From positions 1 to 64,000 of the forward strand of contig CASFID010000015.1 in assembly GCA_949294665.1 (NCBI GenBank): 64,000 nt of DNA. The letters run 5' to 3'. The position numbers and the translations under genes were made by a program. Shown here one piece after another: positions 18,795 to 25,983 of the stretch (positions are counted from its first letter, which is position 1; each line of letters begins with the position of its first letter). Source of the DNA: an uncultured Eubacteriales bacterium (GTDB lineage: Bacteria; Bacillota; Clostridia; Lachnospirales; Lachnospiraceae). The notes under the pieces are model-generated. The model saw nothing but the letters and a program-made list of their open reading frames with translations, searched no databases and was not told the origin of the DNA.

Positions 18795-18860
18795 TACTTA
18801 TAGTCAGCCGTTTCCGGCGGCTGGTAGAGACGTTCATCCGATCATGAACCTATATAAGTA
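18795..18860 (-). promoter_or_regulatory. Purine riboswitch aptamer (guanine-type) upstream of guaD
   Basis: On the minus strand an eight-base P1 helix (TACTTATA/TATAAGTA) encloses P2 (GTTCAT/ATGAAC), the junction GTCTCTACC, close to the consensus GTTTCTACC, P3 (AGCCG/CGGCT) with loop CCGGAAA, and the J3-1 strand GACTAT. The C in GACTAT is the specificity base of guanine/hypoxanthine-binding forms (adenine forms have T). Downstream, ATGCCGG and CCGGCAT can pair, and GTATGCC can instead pair with GGCATAT, so alternative folds exist before the ribosome site. No strong T run follows the hairpin, so the expression mechanism and sign are not clear. Confidence 0.85.
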
Positions 18861-18881
18861 CGCTCTGTTTTCTATGTAACC

Positions 18882-18911
18882 ATGGTAACACCGGGAACAG
18901 AGGGGTGTCAA
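18882..18911 (-). promoter_or_regulatory. Promoter of the guaD-xdh operon
   Basis: Minus-strand TTGACA (plus 18906-18911) and TACCAT (plus 18882-18887) are separated by 18 bases. Transcription would begin about 15 bases before the riboswitch aptamer, which supports both calls. Confidence 0.55.
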
Positions 18912-18946
18912 TGAAAATTTCTCTTCAATTCACGTCAATTCTCGTT

Positions 18947-21900
18947 CTATTCCCGGCTGTGGATCAGTTTTACTTTACGGTTTTCACCGGAATTATGGTA
19001 GTATCCGAACTCTGTCTTTCGGTTCTCTTCGCGGATCCCCGTGTAGCTGAACAGAATCTGGTCTTTGATATTCCCCAGGATCAATGCCTCTCTGCTCGAA
19101 AGAAGCATATCGAAGAGCCGGCTCTTTGTCATTTTCTTCACTTTCATTTCCGATGTCACAAGCACATGAAAACCATGCTCTATGGCATCCGCCAGGATAT
19201 CCATCCACTCGTTTTCCTCGTTCAGGCTTTCATATAATTCCTGAAGTCCGTCTACTGCCACATATACCGGCTCCAGGGTTCTGCAATATTCTGCCAGAGT
19301 AAGAGCCACATTGTCCAGCCTTTCCTCCTCATACGCCTCTTTGCGCGATGTGATCTCCTCCCGGATCAGCTCGAGGCTTTTCCTGACCGTCTCTGCGCCT
19401 TCCGAATAAACAATGTTATCCTTTGTCTGATAGATTCCCAGGTTATGACTCTTGTTGTCAAAGAGATAGATCTTCTCTGCGCCCGCCATGACAATAAGGT
19501 TTCTCACCATGTTTGTCCTTCCCGTTCTGGCGCTGCCGAGGACGAATGCCGGAGCGCCGGACATGTCAAGGGCATATACCTGCAGACTGTCCGTATCTAT
19601 CCCGATCGGCAGCATACACTTTGAGGCAGTATAGCCCGGATAAGACGGCAGCATGGAGAAAAGAAGTTCCTCCGGCATGACCGGGATCTCTTTTGCCGCC
19701 TCCTCTGTGGACGCCTCACTGATCTTAAGAAGAAGTTCTTTTAATCTGACGTTATACTCTTTCTCGCTTTCCGAAATGACGGGGACATAGAGCTGGAGCA
19801 TATGTATGGCGTCCGTTTTTACGAGGGCTCTTCCCTTGTGTTCCTCGGGCAGCTTGTTCTGGCTGCGCCCGAGGAATGCGTTGATCTCGTTTTCATCGTA
19901 ATTATACCCTGCGATCTTGATCTTGAAATTATTTCTCGTGGCGCTGCGCATTGTATTATCCCTGGTCGTAGTCACAAGGAGGTAAATGCCAAGCCCCGCT
20001 CCGTCTCTGGAAACTTTCTGGACAAAGCTCTCCATGGCTTCCCCCAGTTCCTTTATCACATCATACTGGTCGATCACAAACACGATTGCTTTGAGCGGCT
20101 CTTTCTGTGTCTCATTGTAGACGGTAAAGTTCTGAACCATCGCCCGCGCAAGCAGACGTTTCCGCTCCGTGATCTCGTCCAGGATCATATTGCGGAATTT
20201 ACCGATCTTCTCTCCATCATCAAATCCCATATAATCAGCTACATGAGGGAGTTGACGCAGAGGGATCAGTCCGCTGTTTCCAAGATCCAGAATGTAGAAG
20301 TTGAGCCTGCTGACGCTGTTTTTCATCGACAGCCCGACAATACATTGGGTAAGAAGTACCGACTTACCGTATCCCGACGACGCCAGGTACAGCATATGCC
20401 CGTTCTTCTCCAAATCCAGCACATATTCTTTCTGCTCCTGCTCCTCCGGTATATCCATCACCCCGATGCCAAGCCGCAGGTCCAGAGAAAGAAATCCTGC
20501 GCTGTCCCCGACTGTACAGGTATACGGAGACTGCATCTGATACGGGAGCGAAGGAAGCCATGTCTTCTTTACCTGAACTGCGTCCTGCGACTCATAGAGT
20601 TTCCCCAGATACTCGACGACTGCCTCCAGCTGGGTTTTCCTGAGCTGTCTCGCCTCTTTTGATCCGCTTAAGTCTTTGTTCAGGGCTTCTCCCTGACCGA
20701 GCGCGTTTAACAGATAGACTCTGTCGTCCTCCTCTTTCTGTTCCTCTTTTGTCCCAAAGGGCGCGCCGCTCCAGGCAGACTGAAACATCTCGTAAATCTC
20801 GTTGTTTCCGACCTGAAGGATGCCACGCCCGCTCTGCGTGATATTTGCCGCGTCTGCCGTATGCAGCATCTCCTTACTGTCTGCGGCATTTTGCACTTTC
20901 AGGCAGATGCGGAACTTTGAGTTGCTCCATATCTGCGGATCCACTACGCCTGACGGCTTCTGTGTGGCCAGGATCAGATGAACGCCCAGGCTTCGGCCGA
21001 TTCTTGATGCAGAATCCAGCTCAGCCATGAATTCCGGCTGTTCTTTCTTAAGCTCTGCGAACTCATCGCTGATAAGAAGCAGATGCGGGAGCGGTTCGTC
21101 CGCCTTTCCCATACGGAACAGCTTATTATAATCATTAATGTGGTTTACGCCATGCTCACCGAATATTTTCTGTCTCCTGTTCAGTTCGCTCTTAATGGAC
21201 GCCATGGCTCTCATACTCTCCTGCTTGTCCAGGTTTGTGATCGTCCCGAGGAGATGAGGGAGTTTCGCAAACAGGTTCGCCATGCCCCCGCCTTTATAAT
21301 CAATCAGAAGAAATCCTACTTCATGAGGATGAAAATTAACAGCCAGCGACAGAATATATGTCTGTATTGTCTCAGACTTACCCGAACCTGTCGTTCCTGC
21401 CACAAGGCCATGCGGGCCATGCGCCTTCTCATGCAGATCCAACTCTACAAAGTCTTCCGCTGCTCTCGCTCCGATCGGAACAGCCAGACTCTTATACGCG
21501 CTGTGTTCCTGCCACCTCTTCTCTGAGTGCAGTTCCTCCGGAGTGTTGACGTGGCACATCTCAAAAAATGTAAGCTTATCCGGCACTTTAGACGTGATCT
21601 CCTGCTCATGTATCAGGGCTGAAAGACTTCTTGCCATGTCTTCCAGGCGGACGCCGTCCGTATGCTGGATCTGGAAAGCCAGATTCTTACGCTCTCCCTC
21701 TTCAAGAAGAAGATGTCCTGTCACCGAATTATCCAGCACACAGATCGTACGGATATTTTCCGGAAGATTGGACGTCTGATCTGTTGTATAAATAATACTG
21801 AATCCCAGCTCTGTGCTCCGCTCCTGAAGATATTCCATGATCGCGTGATTCATGATCAGCTTAGGCTCATCTATGATAAACAGCAGATGCGGAAGGAATA

Positions 21901-23161
21901 CTGACGGTTTGTTTTCCTCCTCCAGCTTCAGCTTCCGGTCCTTGAGAAGCTGCTGGATACTTCCCAGTATCTGATCCCTGACCTGTTCAGAACAGATCTC
22001 ACCTATCACATTGATAAAGCTCAGCCTGAAATGTGGATACCAGCGCATGTATTTAAAATCTTCCTCATAGGCGCCGCTGTGTATGAACACGATCTGGAGG
22101 TCATGATAACTGTGGAAAAATGTGAGCTGGGCGAGCATGTACTTCAACTGCTCGTGAATATTTCTCTTGCTTCCGACCAGTCCGAGATGCGCTCTTTTCA
22201 GATCTATCTCCACCGGGATATTGTCTATCTTCTCATACTCCTGAGGTATCCTCTTTGCTTTAGCGATCAGCTCATCTTTCGAGAGTTCCAGCTCTTTATT
22301 CTTAAATGTTACCTGTACCTTTGACTCGCCCCGGCGATACCCTACATTCACCTTAAGAAAATCATCATCCGTCACCGCGCGCTCATAGATTCTGCTGCTG
22401 TAGGCAAGCACCATATCCTGAATCGCAGGAAGTGTGGGATTCTGATAATCCATCGCCTCGCGCTCTTCCCCACGAAGTTTCCTGAGTTCTCTGCGTTTAT
22501 TCAGAAGATATTTTTCATACATCTCCTCACGCTCTTTATTTTCCTGACGCATGTCCCGTCTGTCCGTGACATATTTCTGCACAGAGAAAATAAGAGTGAC
22601 GGCTGTCATCCCGGCAGACATATAAACATAAGCGCCTCTTCCCATAAAGAATCCCATTGCGATCGTAAGCGCCATCATGCATAAAGGCGGTATGATCAAC
22701 TGAGCCAGACTGCCCCTGGACATCTCCTTTTTATGCGGCGGGGCCTGTATCTCTACCTTCTCCTCCTGCAGGCGGTAAGCTGTCCGGGGAGAACGTTTAT
22801 AGTATGGGAATCCCTCAAAATACATCTCCTCCTCTCTTACCGGAAGAAGTGTCGTACGATATGCATCCTCTCCGGCAGTGACCTCCAGATTATCTTTAAA
22901 GAAAATGATTGTGATCCCCGGGATGTCAAGAACATCCCCTTCTTCAATATCCAGTTCCTCCGCATGGACTTCCCGGGTATTCAGATAAATGCGTATGCTA
23001 TCCGACAACACTTTCAGATGTAATCTGTTTCCATCAAGATGCATCTGCAATGGAACCGTCCACTCAAAGTCAAAAACAAACTGCTCCTCCGGCGTCCCAA
23101 ACCAGATATCCTGCTGCCGATAAAATGATTTTCTTTGTGCATTGCGTACTTCCGTCATCAT
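18947..23161 (-). CDS. essC: EssC-type type VII secretion ATPase (FtsK/SpoIIIE family), orphan
   Basis: The 1404-residue protein has the EssC layout. An FHA-like N-terminal region (about 1-110) is followed by two membrane helices (about 155-174 and 175-195), a coiled linker and three FtsK/SpoIIIE ATPase domains. ATPase 1 has an intact Walker A (GTTGSGKSE, about 589-597) and Walker B (LLLISDE, about 694-700). ATPase 2 has ASSGYGKS (about 927-934) and IVFVIDQYD. ATPase 3 has GSARTGRTN (about 1209) with Arg where Lys is expected, so it is probably structural. EssC drives export of WXG100/LXG-type substrates. No EsaA, EssA, EssB, EsaB or WXG100 gene is present here; the neighbours are Rhs toxin modules. 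The start could be 23161 or 23158 after GAGGGGG. Confidence 0.9.
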   Translation of the reverse strand: MMTEVRNAQRKSFYRQQDIWFGTPEEQFVFDFEWTVPLQMHLDGNRLHLKVLSDSIRIYLNTREVHAEELDIEEGDVLDIPGITIIFFKDNLEVTAGEDAYRTTLLPVREEEMYFEGFPYYKRSPRTAYRLQEEKVEIQAPPHKKEMSRGSLAQLIIPPLCMMALTIAMGFFMGRGAYVYMSAGMTAVTLIFSVQKYVTDRRDMRQENKEREEMYEKYLLNKRRELRKLRGEEREAMDYQNPTLPAIQDMVLAYSSRIYERAVTDDDFLKVNVGYRRGESKVQVTFKNKELELSKDELIAKAKRIPQEYEKIDNIPVEIDLKRAHLGLVGSKRNIHEQLKYMLAQLTFFHSYHDLQIVFIHSGAYEEDFKYMRWYPHFRLSFINVIGEICSEQVRDQILGSIQQLLKDRKLKLEEENKPSVFLPHLLFIIDEPKLIMNHAIMEYLQERSTELGFSIIYTTDQTSNLPENIRTICVLDNSVTGHLLLEEGERKNLAFQIQHTDGVRLEDMARSLSALIHEQEITSKVPDKLTFFEMCHVNTPEELHSEKRWQEHSAYKSLAVPIGARAAEDFVELDLHEKAHGPHGLVAGTTGSGKSETIQTYILSLAVNFHPHEVGFLLIDYKGGGMANLFAKLPHLLGTITNLDKQESMRAMASIKSELNRRQKIFGEHGVNHINDYNKLFRMGKADEPLPHLLLISDEFAELKKEQPEFMAELDSASRIGRSLGVHLILATQKPSGVVDPQIWSNSKFRICLKVQNAADSKEMLHTADAANITQSGRGILQVGNNEIYEMFQSAWSGAPFGTKEEQKEEDDRVYLLNALGQGEALNKDLSGSKEARQLRKTQLEAVVEYLGKLYESQDAVQVKKTWLPSLPYQMQSPYTCTVGDSAGFLSLDLRLGIGVMDIPEEQEQKEYVLDLEKNGHMLYLASSGYGKSVLLTQCIVGLSMKNSVSRLNFYILDLGNSGLIPLRQLPHVADYMGFDDGEKIGKFRNMILDEITERKRLLARAMVQNFTVYNETQKEPLKAIVFVIDQYDVIKELGEAMESFVQKVSRDGAGLGIYLLVTTTRDNTMRSATRNNFKIKIAGYNYDENEINAFLGRSQNKLPEEHKGRALVKTDAIHMLQLYVPVISESEKEYNVRLKELLLKISEASTEEAAKEIPVMPEELLFSMLPSYPGYTASKCMLPIGIDTDSLQVYALDMSGAPAFVLGSARTGRTNMVRNLIVMAGAEKIYLFDNKSHNLGIYQTKDNIVYSEGAETVRKSLELIREEITSRKEAYEEERLDNVALTLAEYCRTLEPVYVAVDGLQELYESLNEENEWMDILADAIEHGFHVLVTSEMKVKKMTKSRLFDMLLSSREALILGNIKDQILFSYTGIREENRKTEFGYYHNSGENRKVKLIHSRE

Positions 23162-23212
23162 GTTCCCCCTCGATATAGTTTTTCTTTTGATTATAGCTGG
23201 CAGTGCCCTTCC

Positions 23213-23920
23213 TCAATCTAAAGTAAATCTCAACTGGCTTCCTGCGACGTCACTTTCCAGATTTTCATAATACCAGAAATACCATTGCTCCTCAAAAGAC
23301 TTATACGGTATTATTCCTGACGGCTCCTGACCTTCTACTTTTAATTTATAAATTTCTTCTGAATTGTGTACCCCCCAGACAAACCTGGTATTCTCTGGAT
23401 CAATATTAATACTCTGTTCAAAATCGCTTAACGACAGTTGCCCTCTGATTGCAGGTTCCAGTTTTCTTACCAATCCCCCTCTCTTTTCCTCTGAAGGAAA
23501 ACTTATGATATATGTATACTTTTCTACTCCATCAATTACTTTCTTTTTAAATTTGGCAAAAGTCATACATTCTACATTTTTATCCTTTATGGATTTGAAA
23601 TACACAGAAGCATAATTCTCATTTTCAAATGTTACAATCACTTCATCCATATTTTTCTGATACGCTTCTTCCGGCTCAACTTGAAAGCTGCTGTTTTTCA
23701 TCGCCTGTTCCGGCGATGCATAATATTCCGAATCCGGTATGGCATCCTCATCGATCTGCTCTCCGATATACTGCGGTTTATACTCGATTCTGACCTGTGG
23801 TTCGTCTGAACTTTCCTCAAAAAAGCCAAACTCCGACAGCAGAGATACTCCAATCAACAATAAAAAGATTGCCCCCAGTACTGCCAGTATTCCTACAATT
23901 ACTTTCATCACTGTTTTCAT
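23213..23920 (-). CDS. Membrane-anchored candidate immunity protein for Rhs module 2
   Basis: The protein of about 235 residues begins MKTVMKVIVGILAVLGAIFLLLIGVSLL, a single N-terminal membrane helix, followed by an acidic extracytoplasmic domain. I recognise no family. The ATG at 23920 follows GGAGG, which lies in the last codons and stop of the upstream Rhs reading frame (stop at 23926), so the two are coupled. A small gene coupled directly behind a polymorphic toxin C-terminus is the standard place for its immunity gene. A membrane-anchored protector would fit a toxin that carries a hydrophobic segment and acts at the membrane. The function is inferred from position and topology only. Confidence 0.5.
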   Translation of the reverse strand: MKTVMKVIVGILAVLGAIFLLLIGVSLLSEFGFFEESSDEPQVRIEYKPQYIGEQIDEDAIPDSEYYASPEQAMKNSSFQVEPEEAYQKNMDEVIVTFENENYASVYFKSIKDKNVECMTFAKFKKKVIDGVEKYTYIISFPSEEKRGGLVRKLEPAIRGQLSLSDFEQSINIDPENTRFVWGVHNSEEIYKLKVEGQEPSGIIPYKSFEEQWYFWYYENLESDVAGSQLRFTLD

Positions 23921-23925
23921 TATCC

Positions 23926-25404
23926 CTATCCTCCACATGCCGCTAATTTAGAAAATAAATTGACAAAAGATTGATATACGCTCGGTGCGACTTTCATAAT
24001 ATATGCTGCAACTGGTCCAATCGCTCCATTATCAGCTACACCCACTCCTGTGAAATCATCTGCCACTAATACCACTAAAACTCCAATCGCCGCAATTAAA
24101 CTTATTGTTTCTAAAACCTGTTTCCAATTTGCAATGTGTATATCTGTAGAATAGCTCCATGCTATATTTGCATAATCTTTAATTTCAGTCCCATCTGGCA
24201 GAGGTAAGGGCATATTTCCACTGCTGCCTCCCACTGTGGAATTGATTCCTATCCCTTTTTTGTCAAAAAACCATCCCCTCTGATATGTGAAACTTTTGTA
24301 TTCGATGGCTATATCTTGACTATATTTCCACGTTAACGGATTCCAGCTTTCGCCTGACAGCTGACTTCCCACTGTAATGTCTCCAGGGAGGGTGACTTTC
24401 GCATTAATTTCCAAACCTCTAAATTTAGCTCCTTTTCCCCATTTTGAAACAATTATATTCCCACCCTCATGTGATACAACCTGATACTCGTTTCCATTTA
24501 TATCTCGCTCATATAATATTGTCTCTTCTCCATAAATATATTTCGACCAAATATTATCATCAACCCATCTTGTGACATCACTGACTCCATTCGCTATCCC
24601 CTCTCCCACATTTTTGATACCATTTCCTATATCCTCTATCCATTGTGGCCATGCACCGTTTAAATCCACTAAATTCATTGGATTATTAAAACAATAGCCA
24701 TATCGATTCAATGTGAAAGGACTTTCCACAAAGCCCATCATTTTATCTTGACCTGTAAAACTCCCCGATAACGCCCGATACTCCCTCGCCTGGGCATAGT
24801 AAGTCCCTGCCACTCCATCCTTCTGGTATCCCGTATACCCAAAGGGCTGTATTTTTCCCTGGTTCGCATACAAATCTTCTCCAAATGCCCCGTATCCGTA
24901 GCTCTCTCTTGTCAGACCTGCCGCGTCCTCAATCCTTAAGGGGCTTCCCAACTCATCCTGCAGATAGTAACTCCTTTGGCCATTTTCCTCGTAGGAAGCG
25001 ACATTCCCATCCCAGTAATAAGTCTGGATGCCGTCCCCTTCTGACCTCTCCAGCAGGTTATGGTACTCCCTTGTCAGGTCTATGGTATAGCTGATCCGGT
25101 TCCAGTTCCCGATCTCAGTCTCCGCTTTGATCCGGCTCTGGGGGTTCAGATGTTCTTCCAGCTGTTCTGCCCTTGCTGCCGGAAAGCTTCCCTCCAGCTT
25201 CCCTATCCGGTGTCCCAGTCCGTTGTACTGGTACTTTGCTGCCTTTCCTGCCTGGTTCACTGCTTCCTCCAGTCGGTTCAGCGCCCCGTACACGTACTGC
25301 TGCGTCATCTGCCCGTTCTCCGTGATACGGGTAAGGTTTCCACGCTTATCATAGGCAAAACTCTTATTTACCGGATCTTTGCCTTCCCGGATCTCCGCCA
25401 CCAA
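23926..25404 (-). CDS. Orphan Rhs core plus C-terminal toxin module 2 (no native start)
   Basis: Residues 1-250 are Rhs/YD-repeat sequence ending in the conserved core boundary (YGYGAFGEDLY, FGYTGYQKDG, YYAQAREYRALSG and RYGYCFNNPMNLVDLNG). The last 242 residues form a variable C-terminal domain with a hydrophobic stretch around 430-450 (ISLIAAIGVLVVLVADD), which I do not recognise. The nominal start is a TTG inside a YD repeat. The frame stays open upstream (YLYCHNALNQ) to 25434 and meets the TAA of the previous gene with no base between. So this is a displaced C-terminal cassette without its N-terminal secretion region, either silent until recombined into a full-length Rhs gene or a remnant. 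Confidence 0.75.
   Translation of the reverse strand: MVAEIREGKDPVNKSFAYDKRGNLTRITENGQMTQQYVYGALNRLEEAVNQAGKAAKYQYNGLGHRIGKLEGSFPAARAEQLEEHLNPQSRIKAETEIGNWNRISYTIDLTREYHNLLERSEGDGIQTYYWDGNVASYEENGQRSYYLQDELGSPLRIEDAAGLTRESYGYGAFGEDLYANQGKIQPFGYTGYQKDGVAGTYYAQAREYRALSGSFTGQDKMMGFVESPFTLNRYGYCFNNPMNLVDLNGAWPQWIEDIGNGIKNVGEGIANGVSDVTRWVDDNIWSKYIYGEETILYERDINGNEYQVVSHEGGNIIVSKWGKGAKFRGLEINAKVTLPGDITVGSQLSGESWNPLTWKYSQDIAIEYKSFTYQRGWFFDKKGIGINSTVGGSSGNMPLPLPDGTEIKDYANIAWSYSTDIHIANWKQVLETISLIAAIGVLVVLVADDFTGVGVADNGAIGPVAAYIMKVAPSVYQSFVNLFSKLAACGG
24775..25047. repeat. Rhs core direct repeat, copy B
   Basis: About 273 bases encoding the Rhs core from RSEGDGIQTYYWDG to YYAQAREYR, closely matching copy A at 26790-27062 at both protein and DNA level. 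Homologous exchange between the copies would delete or swap the toxin and immunity genes that lie between them. Confidence 0.75.
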
Positions 25405-25434
25405 TTGGTTTAAGGCATTGTGGCAATATAAGTA

Positions 25435-25983
25435 TTATTCAAATTTGGAAGGAAGAATGTAGTACTTCCCTTCCAGTCCGGGTATGTGATAATTTAAATT
25501 AAAGGCAAATGTTATATCAAAGGGATGGTTTTCTATATCCAAATAGAACACTGATTTAAACTTCCCATCTTTAAGACAACTATTTGTGCTAATTCGCCTA
25601 TCTATAAATTTCCTGAAAAAAGTTTCATCTTCTTCACTTTCAATTATGGCTATCCCTTTGGCATCCGCTTTCATTAAATCATCCAATATTTTTACCAGTT
25701 TCCCATGTTTCACATGAAAATAAATGCTATCTACCATTCCCTGACAGTTTTTTATTCTTTCTCGTTCCTCGGCATTTAGCCACTTATCATATATAGATGA
25801 TTTATAGATATTGTTGGCAATGACATGGAGATGTGAAGTCTTCATAAGCTCATTACACAATCTCACTGTATTATCAGTGGTAATTTCAGCCCAGAAGTCG
25901 ATATGCCCTATCCCATCAGAATATTTTTTAATCTTCACCCTTTTAGCTCTCATCATTTCTTTTATCCATTCCAAAAGCTTCAT
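25435..25983 (-). CDS. Candidate immunity protein for Rhs module 1
   Basis: The 182-residue protein has no signal peptide or membrane helix. It has mixed charge and several aromatic residues (HIDFWAEITTDNTVRL, VDSIYFHVKHGK and FYLDIENHPFDITFAFN), and I recognise no family. The ATG at 25983 overlaps the TGA of the Rhs module 1 toxin (ATGA) and follows GAGGA by six bases, so it is coupled to the toxin. A cytoplasmic immunity protein suggests a toxin with a cytoplasmic target such as nucleic acid. The stop codon at 25435-25437 directly abuts the displaced Rhs module 2 frame, which marks a recombination join. Its base composition is visibly A+T-rich compared with flanking metabolic genes. Confidence 0.55.
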   Translation of the reverse strand: MKLLEWIKEMMRAKRVKIKKYSDGIGHIDFWAEITTDNTVRLCNELMKTSHLHVIANNIYKSSIYDKWLNAEERERIKNCQGMVDSIYFHVKHGKLVKILDDLMKADAKGIAIIESEEDETFFRKFIDRRISTNSCLKDGKFKSVFYLDIENHPFDITFAFNLNYHIPGLEGKYYILPSKFE

